A DNA stretch of 64,000 bases from NCBI RefSeq assembly GCF_004310865.1, contig NZ_SIXI01000005.1, positions 124,001 to 188,000 of the forward strand, in the 5' to 3' direction. Below, in pieces: positions 55,915 through 64,000 of the stretch; positions within the stretch are counted from its first letter, which is position 1, and the number at the start of each line of letters is the position of its first letter. This DNA comes from Aquabacterium lacunae (GTDB lineage Bacteria > Pseudomonadota > Gammaproteobacteria > Burkholderiales > Burkholderiaceae_C). The notes beneath the pieces were generated by a model that saw only the letters and a program-made list of their open reading frames with translations, searched no databases and was not told the DNA's origin. A program made the position numbers and the translations under genes.

Positions 55915-56105
55915 GCACAGCCCCGGCGCGTTTCTCCAGGCCTGCCGCACATCTGGCAAACCCCAGGCTGTGCCAGGCCCCGGCCCCTGAAACAAGGGGG
56001 TGCTGCCGCGTGAAATTGGGCGCACGGCCGTGCGTTTTGCGTGTCTGACCGAATCGCTCTGCCCGCGCGGTCACGACACACTGAACGCATCGACCGGGAT
56101 GTGAC

Positions 56106-57950
56106 ATGCGAGCCTACTCTTGGAGCCAGTGGATGCAGGTGACCGACGCTGACCTCAGCGCCGGCTTCACCTTGCATGACCGGGTGCGCCAGAGCGCCAA
56201 GCGCGCAGCCTTCGACACCCTGCCACTGGGCATGCTGGCCAGCATCTGCATCACGCTGGGCGTCACGTTCATCCTGTGGCCGCGCCTGCCTCATGGCCCC
56301 TTGATGGCCTGGTGCCTGATTCGCCTGCTCATCATGGTGGCCCGCGCGATCCATGCCCGCCATGTGCTGCGCACAGGGGGCTTCATCCCCTGGCGACACC
56401 GTCGCCTGCATGAACTCATGGCGCTGTGCGATGGGGTGGCCTGGGGTTACATGGGCTGGGGCCTGACGCCCTTGTTCGACCTCGAAGTGTCGGTCGTGAC
56501 GATCTCGGTGCTCTGTGCCGTGGCCTGCATCGGTGGCCTGATCATGAGCATCGACCTGCCGATCTCTCTGGCTTTTGTGTGGCCCATGTGCCTGCCCAAT
56601 GCCGTGTACGCCTCGGGCAGGCAGGACGACCTGGGCTGGTTCTGCGCCGCTGCTGTCACAGGCCTGGCGGTCATGCTCAGTCTGGCATCCCGCGACAACA
56701 ACCGCCGCATCACCGAATTGATGCGGCTTCGCATCGAAAGCGACATGGCCAACGAGGCCAAGGCCGAGGCGCTCGACCAGGCCCGCTTGCTGAGCGAGGC
56801 GCGCAGTCGGTTTGTGGCCACCATGAGCCACGAGATGCGCACCCCGCTGCACGGCATGCTGGGCATGGTCAACCTGCTGCGCCACGAAGTGCCTGATGCC
56901 CATGTGCAGCGGCGCCTTTCGGTGGTGCAGCGCTCGGGCCAGCACCTGATGCAGGTGATCAACGACGTGCTCGATTTCTCGCGCAGCGAAGCGGGCAGCC
57001 TGCCCATCCACAGCCAGCCGTTTGCGCTCCAGCCTGTGCTTCAGGAAGCGGCCGACATGGTGCGCGCCTCGGCCCTGGAAAAGGGCCTGAGCCTGGAGGT
57101 GCAGATCCGTGTCACGCCGGACGAATGGGTGGAGGGTGATGCCATGCGCCTGCGCCAGGTGCTGCTGAACCTGCTGGGCAATGCCATCAAGTTCACAGCC
57201 CATGGTGGCGTGCGCCTGCTGGCCGCGCGCGACGACGACACCGGACACCTGCGTGTGGCCATCTCAGACACGGGCGAGGGCATCGCCGCGCAGGAGCTGC
57301 CCCGCATCTTCGAGCCCTTCCACCAGGCCCAGGGCACCTACGAGCGCCGCCATGGCGGCACCGGCCTGGGCCTGACCATTTCGCGCGACCTGTGCCGCGC
57401 CATGGGCGGCGACATCACCTGCACCAGCGTGGTCGGGCAGGGCTCGGTGTTCGTGGCGCAATGGCCGCTGCCCAGGGTGCGTCGCCCTGAGGCCGAGCGC
57501 GTGAACACCCAATGGCCGGTGGGTGCTTCTCGCGACGCACTCAAGGGGTTGTGCGTGCTGCTGGTGGAGGACAACCCGGTCAACGCCCTGGTGGCCCAGG
57601 TGATGCTGGATCAGTTGGGCACCCAGGTCACGATGGTGGACGATGGAGAAGCCGCCTTGCAATGGCTGCAGCACGGCACGCCGGACATCATCCTGATGGA
57701 CTGCGAGATGCCCGGCATCGACGGCTTCGAGACCACGCGCCGCTGGCGTGTGATGGAGCAGGCGCGGGGCATCCCTCGATGCCCTGTGGTGGCCCTGACC
57801 GCCAATGGCTCCGAAACATTCGAGACCAAAGGAAGATCCGCCGGCATGGACGCCTACCTGGGCAAGCCCTTCGACCTGGAGGATCTGGCCGCCACTCTGT
57901 CAGCCCACGGGCTTGAGCGGGTGCATCGTGGCGTCGTAGTCGGCCAGTGA
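56106..57950 (+). CDS. Hybrid sensor histidine kinase with receiver domain
   Basis: 614 residues. Four to six membrane segments in the first ~200 residues, no extra sensor domain, then the H-box MSHEMRTPLHG with H242, the HATPase domain (NLLGNAIKF, DTGEGI, GGTGLGLTIS) and a C-terminal receiver with D532 in LMDCEMPG. A phosphorelay to another protein is expected, since no DNA-binding output is present. The signal is probably membrane-borne. Its last 51 bp overlap the convergent quinone reductase gene. Confidence 0.88.
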   Translation: MRAYSWSQWMQVTDADLSAGFTLHDRVRQSAKRAAFDTLPLGMLASICITLGVTFILWPRLPHGPLMAWCLIRLLIMVARAIHARHVLRTGGFIPWRHRRLHELMALCDGVAWGYMGWGLTPLFDLEVSVVTISVLCAVACIGGLIMSIDLPISLAFVWPMCLPNAVYASGRQDDLGWFCAAAVTGLAVMLSLASRDNNRRITELMRLRIESDMANEAKAEALDQARLLSEARSRFVATMSHEMRTPLHGMLGMVNLLRHEVPDAHVQRRLSVVQRSGQHLMQVINDVLDFSRSEAGSLPIHSQPFALQPVLQEAADMVRASALEKGLSLEVQIRVTPDEWVEGDAMRLRQVLLNLLGNAIKFTAHGGVRLLAARDDDTGHLRVAISDTGEGIAAQELPRIFEPFHQAQGTYERRHGGTGLGLTISRDLCRAMGGDITCTSVVGQGSVFVAQWPLPRVRRPEAERVNTQWPVGASRDALKGLCVLLVEDNPVNALVAQVMLDQLGTQVTMVDDGEAALQWLQHGTPDIILMDCEMPGIDGFETTRRWRVMEQARGIPRCPVVALTANGSETFETKGRSAGMDAYLGKPFDLEDLAATLSAHGLERVHRGVVVGQ

Positions 57951-58610
57951 GGGCATGCGCAGCGGCTGCAGGCTGTCGATCTGGTTCAGGTGTGCCTGGT
58001 ACTGCGCCATGATGGCCTCGCGCTCGGGCGCCTTCAGGTAAGGCACGTGGTAGGCCACGAACGGTGGCAGCACTGTCAGGCCCACATAGCCCAGCATGCC
58101 CTGGTGGATGGGCTTGAGCAGGGTGTCGAGTTCGCCATGGATGGCCCCGGGCCCGAACATGTGCGTCTGCCCGCCCAGCGAGGTGGCCAGCATGGCGCGC
58201 TTGCCCTTGAGGCCACCCTTGTCATAGATGCGGGTGCCGCCGTAGCACACCCCCGAAATGAACACGCGGTCCACCCAGCCCTTCAGGATGGCCGGCAGGC
58301 TGTACCAGTACACCGGGAAGCTGAAGATGATCAGGTCGGCCCACTGCACCTTCTCGACCTCGGCCACGATGTCGGGGGCCAGGGTCTTGCCGTTCCAGTT
58401 GTGGCGCTGCTCCAGCGCGTAGGTCAGGTAGTCGGGGTTTTGGCGCGCACCGAAATCGGCCGGGCTCGCCACCGGGTTGAAGTCCATCGCGTACAGGTCG
58501 GAGACCTGCACGCTCCAGCCCGCGGCCTCGAAGTGGCGAACGGTCAGGTCTTTCATGCTGGTCACGAACGACTGGGGCTCGTGGTGCGCGTGGACGATCA
58601 GCAGGTTCAT
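57900..58610 (-). CDS. Flavodoxin-fold NAD(P)H quinone reductase
   Basis: 236 residues of the NQO1/MdaB/KefF family: IVHAHHEPQSF flavin site at the N-terminus, FPVYWYSLPAILKGWVDRVF in the middle and LATSLGGQ. These FMN/FAD enzymes reduce quinones by two electrons and protect from oxidative stress. The 3' end overlaps the kinase gene on the other strand. Confidence 0.85.
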   Translation of the reverse strand: MNLLIVHAHHEPQSFVTSMKDLTVRHFEAAGWSVQVSDLYAMDFNPVASPADFGARQNPDYLTYALEQRHNWNGKTLAPDIVAEVEKVQWADLIIFSFPVYWYSLPAILKGWVDRVFISGVCYGGTRIYDKGGLKGKRAMLATSLGGQTHMFGPGAIHGELDTLLKPIHQGMLGYVGLTVLPPFVAYHVPYLKAPEREAIMAQYQAHLNQIDSLQPLRMPSLADYDATMHPLKPVG

Positions 58611-58665
58611 GGCGATGGCTTTCGAGGGAACGCAGACAGCCCGCCATTGTGGGGCAGATGGCCAC

Positions 58666-60744
58666 TCAGGTCGCCATCTGCCCCAGCTCGTCCTGCAGCA
58701 TCAGGTTGTAGATGGCCAGCTTGCACGCGTCTGCAAGCCGCTGGGCCAGGCTGGCATCCTGCAGCACCTGTTCTTCGCCCATGTAGGCATGTGCCACCAG
58801 GTGCAGCGAGCCGATGGTGCGCCCATTGGCGATCATGGGCAGGCACAACGAAGGCACCCGTTGGGCCCACCGCTCCGCGTTGTGCTTGCAGGCCAGGTCC
58901 AGGCCTGGACGACTGCAGCAGTGCATCTTGCCGCGGCGCAGGGCCCAGCACTGGTTCATGCCCAGGTCGTGTGGAGGCTCTTCCGGCAGACCCCAGTGGG
59001 TCACACGGTCCATCAGTTCGGTGCCCGGGTGTTTGGCCGTGAGCCAGCCGCCCCACTGTGGCAGCAGGCGCGCCAGAGCGTGGGTCAGGATGGTGCCGGC
59101 CTCCTGCATCGAGTTGCAGGCATTGAGCATCTCGCTGGTCTCCTGCACGATGGCGCCTTCCTTGCGGGTGGCATCCAGCCGGGACAGCAACTGTTGCAAC
59201 TCCGCCTGCTGTGTGGTGGCCGCTTGCCGAGCGCGCAGGAAGCCGTCCACGTTCAGCAGGAACGCATCGAGGTGAGTGCCATCGGCCTCGACCTCGAGAC
59301 GTCCGTCCAGCTGGTGCCAAACCTTCCTGCCGTCCGAGAAGGTGATCTCGATGTTCATCTTCAGTTGTGACTGGCCGCTGTGCAAGGCGTGGTGCAGCGC
59401 CCGGTTCAGGTTTGCCAGGGCATGCATGTCCAGGTAGGTCGGTGTGGTTGTCGGCTGCACCAGCAACTCGTGGGGATGCCCCCACAAACCCTGCACGTTG
59501 GCAGAGACGAACTCCAGCCTGTTGATCTCGGCGGTGTCGGTGTCCAGTGTCCAGCGCAGCATCACCACCGGGCCGGCCGAGAACACGGCGGCATCTGCCA
59601 TGCGGGCCAGCTTGGCCTCTTCCAGCGCGTGCACATCGGTCAGCGTGCCCGACAGCAACTGTGGGCGCCCCACGCGATTGCGCTGCACAATCATGCCCTT
59701 GCAGCGCATCCACCGCCAGTCGTCGTGCTCCGGGTTGCGCTTGATGCGGCAGGTCACGTCCATGGGCTGGCCGTCGATCATCTGCTCCTGCATGCGCTTG
59801 CGCACCTTGGGACCATCTTGCGGGTGCACATGTTGTGCCATCCACTGCGACATGGGGATGCGGTCTTCCATGTAGCTGACCCCATTGTCGTCCATCAGGG
59901 CCTGCTGGAAGTTCAAGGTCTCCGTGCGCATGTCGAATTGCCAGAACTGCACCTGGGCCACACGCATCACCGCATCACTCAGGCACTCTTGCGAGGCCCG
60001 CTCTTGCCGCATCGCCTGCAGGTGTTTTTGGGTCAATGCATGGAGATCTTCGACCGGAAATGGCTGTTGCTGGCCTGCACGCAGGGCCCACACCCTCTGG
60101 GCGCGCCGCATGCCGCTGTAAATCAACAGCACGCTCAAGGCGGGCGCGGTCACGTACCAGCTGCGCCAGGCCGCAGCTTCTGTGCTCAGCCTGAAGAGGC
60201 TGGCCATGCCCAGTACGGCGTCGGGCAACCCGTGCCATTCAAGCAAGCTGGCCAGCATCGCCGGTTGCAGCACCGACAGCAGCAGCCAGTGCCTCATCGA
60301 CAGCCGATGCCCGTTTTTGGCGGGGTGCAGGCCCACGCCCATCACGGTGCCCAGGCAGAGTGAAGCCAGCACGACGGATGGCGGCAGTTGTGCCTGAGTA
60401 CAGTCGAACAGCAAGGCCACCATCGGGCCTTGCCAGCTCAGGCTGTAGCCCAGGGCCATGGGCCAGATCGGGTGACGGCTCTGGCGCATCGACATCACCA
60501 GGGCCAGTCCCATCAACGTGATGCCGAACGAGCTCACCAGCCCCAAGGTGGACACCTGCTGTCGCAAGGGGCCCAGCGCGGCCGTGGCGATCACGCCCTG
60601 ACACCAGATGCCGCAGGTCAGCAGAGGCATCCAGGCGGTGGTCCACCAGTCACGTCGTGAAACCTGGCACAAGCGCCACGCCATGCCGCACATCAGCACC
60701 ATCGTCAGCCACAGGATCCCCATGGGCCATTGATATGCGGTCAT
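58666..60744 (-). CDS. Membrane PAS-PAS-GAF sensor protein without output domain
   Basis: 692 residues. Six to eight membrane segments in the first ~215 residues, PAS-like regions at ~255-375 and ~385-495, a coiled coil, then a C-terminal GAF-like domain (~530-690) with CWALRRGKMHCC and ACKH. No GGDEF, EAL, kinase or DNA-binding domain follows; the protein ends with the GAF helix. Its ATG overlaps the stop of the upstream gene (ATGA), so they are co-translated. Confidence 0.75.
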   Translation of the reverse strand: MTAYQWPMGILWLTMVLMCGMAWRLCQVSRRDWWTTAWMPLLTCGIWCQGVIATAALGPLRQQVSTLGLVSSFGITLMGLALVMSMRQSRHPIWPMALGYSLSWQGPMVALLFDCTQAQLPPSVVLASLCLGTVMGVGLHPAKNGHRLSMRHWLLLSVLQPAMLASLLEWHGLPDAVLGMASLFRLSTEAAAWRSWYVTAPALSVLLIYSGMRRAQRVWALRAGQQQPFPVEDLHALTQKHLQAMRQERASQECLSDAVMRVAQVQFWQFDMRTETLNFQQALMDDNGVSYMEDRIPMSQWMAQHVHPQDGPKVRKRMQEQMIDGQPMDVTCRIKRNPEHDDWRWMRCKGMIVQRNRVGRPQLLSGTLTDVHALEEAKLARMADAAVFSAGPVVMLRWTLDTDTAEINRLEFVSANVQGLWGHPHELLVQPTTTPTYLDMHALANLNRALHHALHSGQSQLKMNIEITFSDGRKVWHQLDGRLEVEADGTHLDAFLLNVDGFLRARQAATTQQAELQQLLSRLDATRKEGAIVQETSEMLNACNSMQEAGTILTHALARLLPQWGGWLTAKHPGTELMDRVTHWGLPEEPPHDLGMNQCWALRRGKMHCCSRPGLDLACKHNAERWAQRVPSLCLPMIANGRTIGSLHLVAHAYMGEEQVLQDASLAQRLADACKLAIYNLMLQDELGQMAT

Positions 60745-62321
60745 GCGCTGGGCTCCGCCATTTCGTCGCGCAGGCGCAGGCTGGCCAGAGCTGACTTCAC
60801 GCCCTCGGCCAGCCGGCCGGCGAGCTCCTCGGCTTCTCTGAGCTCCTGCGGCAGCATCTCATGTGGCGCAAACAGGTGAATGGCTCCGATCGCATCCCCG
60901 GTGGTGCTCAAGGGCACGCAGATGCTGGCGGGTATCGGGTCTTCGTCGACGGTCAGGTGCAGGCACAGCGCATCACAGCCGCCACATTGGTAGGTATGGG
61001 ATTTGTTGCGGCGCAATGACCAGCAGTCCCGCAAGTGAAAGGGCTCCAGCATCGCCGGCGGGCAGCCCCACCGTCCCAGCACGTACAGGCGCCCGTCTCG
61101 GCCGATGCTCAAGGCGCCGTGCCAGCCTGGCAGCAAGGCTTCAGCGGCTTGCTGCACGATCACAGCCGCCTCGGTCTCGTTGCGTGCCGAGTTCAGCAGG
61201 TCGGTCACACGTTGCAAGGTCAAGGCGGTGCCACGGGCTTTCTCCAGTCGCTCGACCAACCATTCGAGGTGCAGGTTCTCCTGCTCCTGAACGGTCAGCA
61301 TCTGCAGTTGCTCGTGGATGTCCAGCATGTAGCCGTGCAGCACAGGGCGATCGTCTTGTCGTGCAATCACGCCATGCAGAGAAAACCACCGCCACATGCC
61401 ATCCCCCGTTTTCATGCGCACGGACATCTGGAACTCGTGCTCCTGGCGTTCGATCGTCGCACGCACTTGTTCCCGAAGGCGGGGCAGGTCTTCAGGGTGG
61501 GCCATGGCGTCGGTGGTCAGGCCCACCCCGCTCCATGAGGGGCTTTTCTGCCGGAGGATGCGTGCCGCATTGCCGCTCATGGCCAGGATCTGCCGATCGC
61601 CGGTCAGGGCGTACTTGAACAGCAGCACGTCGCCCGCGTCGAACAGTGCTTTTTCTCGCTCTAGGTTCAGGCGCAGGCGACGCTGGTCGGTCACGTCCAG
61701 GAAGGCTCCGACCACACGGCGCACGCGCCCGCTTTCATCCCAGTCGATCAGGGTGCTGCGCGACAAGACCCAGCCCCAGCCCCCTTGTGGCAGGGGCAGG
61801 CGGTGCTCGAACTCCATCCGTGTGAGGTCGCCCTGTATCACCGCCGTCAGGGTGCGCGTCAGGGCTGCACTTTCATCAGGGTGCAACACCTGCAGCCACA
61901 GGCTCGCGGGCTGCTGCCCGGTGCCCTGCAGCAGCAGGGGCGCTTGCTGGAAGGGCGAGTGCACGGTCAAGCAATGCCGGTCCACGTCGAGATCCCAATG
62001 GCCCAGGCCGCCGCCTTGCATCGCCTGAAGGCGGTGCGGGAGCCCCGAAGGTTCGCGTTGCAGCAAAAGATGCGCGTCGCGGCGAGCTTTCTCGTCGGCC
62101 TGCAACATGCGGTCGAATGCACGTCGCACCGCGCGCTGACGCGATTCCTTGTGGGTGCGCAGGGCCTGCATCACGGCCACGTAGGCGGCTGGTGTGCCGG
62201 CAGCGATCACGGCCATCACCAGCAGCAGCTCCACGGTGTCCCGGTGCGCCGGCAGGTCGTGGCTGGCCAGGCCGACCAGCACGGCCAGCGGCAATAACCA
62301 CGACAGCACGGTCCGATTCAC
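60741..62321 (-). CDS. Membrane PAS-PAS-GAF sensor protein without output domain
   Basis: Start at GTG 62321 with AGGAG upstream, giving MNRTVLSWLLPL; the frame is open to 62456 but the extra 45 residues look non-coding. 526 residues: two membrane segments (~4-52), PAS regions at ~105-215 and ~220-340, a short coiled coil, and a C-terminal GAF domain with CWSLRRNKSH, CGGC and CLH. Related to its downstream neighbour in the GAF part. No output domain is visible. Confidence 0.75.
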   Translation of the reverse strand: MNRTVLSWLLPLAVLVGLASHDLPAHRDTVELLLVMAVIAAGTPAAYVAVMQALRTHKESRQRAVRRAFDRMLQADEKARRDAHLLLQREPSGLPHRLQAMQGGGLGHWDLDVDRHCLTVHSPFQQAPLLLQGTGQQPASLWLQVLHPDESAALTRTLTAVIQGDLTRMEFEHRLPLPQGGWGWVLSRSTLIDWDESGRVRRVVGAFLDVTDQRRLRLNLEREKALFDAGDVLLFKYALTGDRQILAMSGNAARILRQKSPSWSGVGLTTDAMAHPEDLPRLREQVRATIERQEHEFQMSVRMKTGDGMWRWFSLHGVIARQDDRPVLHGYMLDIHEQLQMLTVQEQENLHLEWLVERLEKARGTALTLQRVTDLLNSARNETEAAVIVQQAAEALLPGWHGALSIGRDGRLYVLGRWGCPPAMLEPFHLRDCWSLRRNKSHTYQCGGCDALCLHLTVDEDPIPASICVPLSTTGDAIGAIHLFAPHEMLPQELREAEELAGRLAEGVKSALASLRLRDEMAEPSA

Positions 62322-62585
62322 GGCAGGCGCTCCTGGGGGCAAGGTGTCCACGTCTCGCCGACTGTAGGCCGCACCTCGCTGGCGTGGTGAAGCAAAGTGG
62401 GCCTGATTTCGGCACTTTTTGGCCCTCAGTGGCGTTTTGCTGTGCCTTAAGGCCACCCTCGCGGGGGTGTTTGTATCCGGATGTCAATGCCGCGTGAGTG
62501 ATGATCCTTGGGCGCATCAGCCGACCTTTAGACTGCGCGCCAGCACGGCCTGAAGGCCGGCATTCAGACATCCAGGAGGTTCCCC

Positions 62586-64000
62586 ATGGCCGAAATCCGT
62601 CGCGCCACCCTGTTCGGCAAACTGCACCCCGTGGCCTACCAGACGGTCGATGCCGCCACCGTGTTCTGCAAGCTGCGCGGCAACCCGTTTGTCGAGCTGG
62701 TGCACTGGGTGGCCCAGACCGTGCAGGGGCAGGGCAACGACTGGGCGATGCTGCTGCCGCACACCGGCATCGATGCCGCCGCCCTGTCGCGCGACATCAC
62801 GGCCGCCCTTGACCGCCTGCCTCGCGGCGCCACGCGCATTTCCGACCTGTCGCTCACCATCGAGCAAGCCCTTGAAAAAGCCTGGGTGCTGGCCTCGCTG
62901 GGTGACGGCCAGGGCTGGGTGCGCAGTGGTCACGTGCTGCTGGCCCTGCTGCAGCACCGAGAACTGCGCGTGCAATTGTTCGACATCTCGCGCCAGTTCG
63001 AGCGCATCGCAACCGACCGCCTCAGCGAGCATTGGCACACCTGGTGCGAGGCCTCGCCCGAGGCCGTGGCCCCGGCGGGTGCGCAAGCGTTGGGCATGGG
63101 TGAGCCTGGGCAGGCCAGCGGCGCCCTGGGGGGCGGCGGTGTGTCGGGCCAGGAGGCCTTGCAGCGTTTCACCACCGACCTGACCGCGCAAGCCCGAGGC
63201 GGGCGCATGGACCCCATCGTGGGCCGCGACGACGAGATCCGCCAGGTCATCGACATCTTGATGCGCCGCCGCCAGAACAACCCCATCCTGGTGGGCGAGG
63301 CCGGCGTGGGCAAGACCGCCGTGGTCGAGGGCCTGGCCCAGCGCATCGTGCGCGGTGACGTGCCTCCGGCCCTGCGCGACGTGCAGCTGCGCGTGCTCGA
63401 CGTGGGCCTGCTGCAGGCCGGCGCCAGCATGAAGGGCGAGTTCGAGCAGCGCCTGCGCTCGGTCATCGACGAGGTGCAGGCCTCGCCCCAGCCCGTCATC
63501 CTGTTCATCGACGAAACCCACACCCTGGTGGGCGCAGGCGGCCAGGCCGGCACGGGCGATGCGGCCAACCTGCTCAAACCGGCCCTGGCCCGTGGGCAGC
63601 TGCGCACCATCGGCGCGACCACCTGGGCCGAGTATAAAAAGCACATCGAGAAAGACCCGGCGCTCACGCGGCGCTTCCAGGCCGTGCAGGTCGACGAGCC
63701 CGACGAAGTGCGCGCCCTGCTGATGATGCGCGGCGTGGCCGCCACCATGGAGGCCCATCACCGTGTGCTGATCCTTGACGAAGCCCTGGAGGCGGCCGTG
63801 CGCCTGTCGCACCGCTACATCCCGGCGCGCCAGCTGCCCGACAAGTGCGTGAGCCTGCTCGACACCGCCTGCGCCCGCGTGGCCGTGAGCCTGCACGCCA
63901 CTCCGCCCGCCGTTGACGACGCCGAACGCGAGATCGAAGCCCTGCACACCGAGCTGGCCCTGATCGAGCGCGAGGCCCGCCTGGGCGTGGACGTCGCCGA
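62586..64000 (+). CDS. clpV: Type VI secretion ATPase ClpV/TssH, N-terminal part (3' end outside window)
   Basis: ATG 62586 with AGGAGGT five bases upstream; frame open to the window edge, 471 codons seen. The N-domain has the TssH pattern (TLFGKLHPVAYQTVDAATVF in part, KLRGNPFVELVHW), followed by the first AAA module with GEAGVGKT (~237-244) and LFIDETHTLVGAGG. ClpV disassembles the contracted TssB/TssC sheath with ATP. Divergent from the PAS/GAF pair across 264 bp. Other tss genes would be expected beyond the right edge. Confidence 0.9.
   Translation, partial: MAEIRRATLFGKLHPVAYQTVDAATVFCKLRGNPFVELVHWVAQTVQGQGNDWAMLLPHTGIDAAALSRDITAALDRLPRGATRISDLSLTIEQALEKAWVLASLGDGQGWVRSGHVLLALLQHRELRVQLFDISRQFERIATDRLSEHWHTWCEASPEAVAPAGAQALGMGEPGQASGALGGGGVSGQEALQRFTTDLTAQARGGRMDPIVGRDDEIRQVIDILMRRRQNNPILVGEAGVGKTAVVEGLAQRIVRGDVPPALRDVQLRVLDVGLLQAGASMKGEFEQRLRSVIDEVQASPQPVILFIDETHTLVGAGGQAGTGDAANLLKPALARGQLRTIGATTWAEYKKHIEKDPALTRRFQAVQVDEPDEVRALLMMRGVAATMEAHHRVLILDEALEAAVRLSHRYIPARQLPDKCVSLLDTACARVAVSLHATPPAVDDAEREIEALHTELALIEREARLGVDVA

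Noticed and set aside
62451..62475. Hairpin near CACCCTCGCGGGGGTG as terminator
   Set aside because: Short imperfect stem in a divergent promoter region with no gene ending nearby.

Overview
The window reads as a high-GC betaproteobacterial chromosome, most likely Burkholderiales. This rests on the G+C-rich codon use of the flanks, a haemagglutinin-type adhesin, a PutA without a DNA-binding domain, a desT-desC-desB-like desaturase locus and a type VI secretion ClpV. It is interrupted by one large, visibly less GC-rich insertion.

Left flank (1-3583): the 3' end of a repetitive haemagglutinin/adhesin gene, a strong terminator, a secreted HAF-repeat protein and a glyoxalase II-like metallo-hydrolase.

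Island (3584-46909, about 43.3 kb): a Tn7-like transposon. Both ends carry the same inverted 19-bp terminus (18 of 19 matching) followed by two further copies of the same motif, CAAAGTYTCAAAA. The transposition core tnsA-tnsB-tnsC-tniQ (34283 to 28219, minus strand) is translationally coupled and lies in the middle of the element. To its left is an apparently complete dpd system, which puts 7-deazaguanine bases into DNA and restricts unmodified DNA. It comes in two blocks: a modification block (dpdC candidate, dpdB paralogue 1, dpdA, dpdB paralogue 2, queC, and a three-domain queD) and, after a 325-bp gap, a restriction block (dpdE-F-G-H-I-J-K and a dpdD candidate). QueC and QueD would supply preQ0 precursor together with host FolE and QueE, DpdA/DpdB would insert it, and DpdC would convert the nitrile to the amide. 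To the right of the core lie an Xre regulator, several unknown genes, a second Xre regulator paired with a second, TnsD-like TniQ protein, an alpha/beta-hydrolase fused to a YaaA/DUF6884-like domain (a possible undescribed defence effector), an IS66 remnant and a Gabija-type gajA-gajB pair. The element therefore looks like a mobile defence island with two possible target selectors.

Right flank (46910-64000): putA; a desT-like TetR repressor divergent from a ferredoxin-reductase/desaturase pair with two following lipid-type genes; a hybrid histidine kinase; a flavodoxin-fold quinone reductase; two coupled membrane PAS/GAF sensor proteins with no output domain; and the start of a divergent clpV (tssH) gene running off the window.

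No tRNA, rRNA, CRISPR array or cas gene was recognised.
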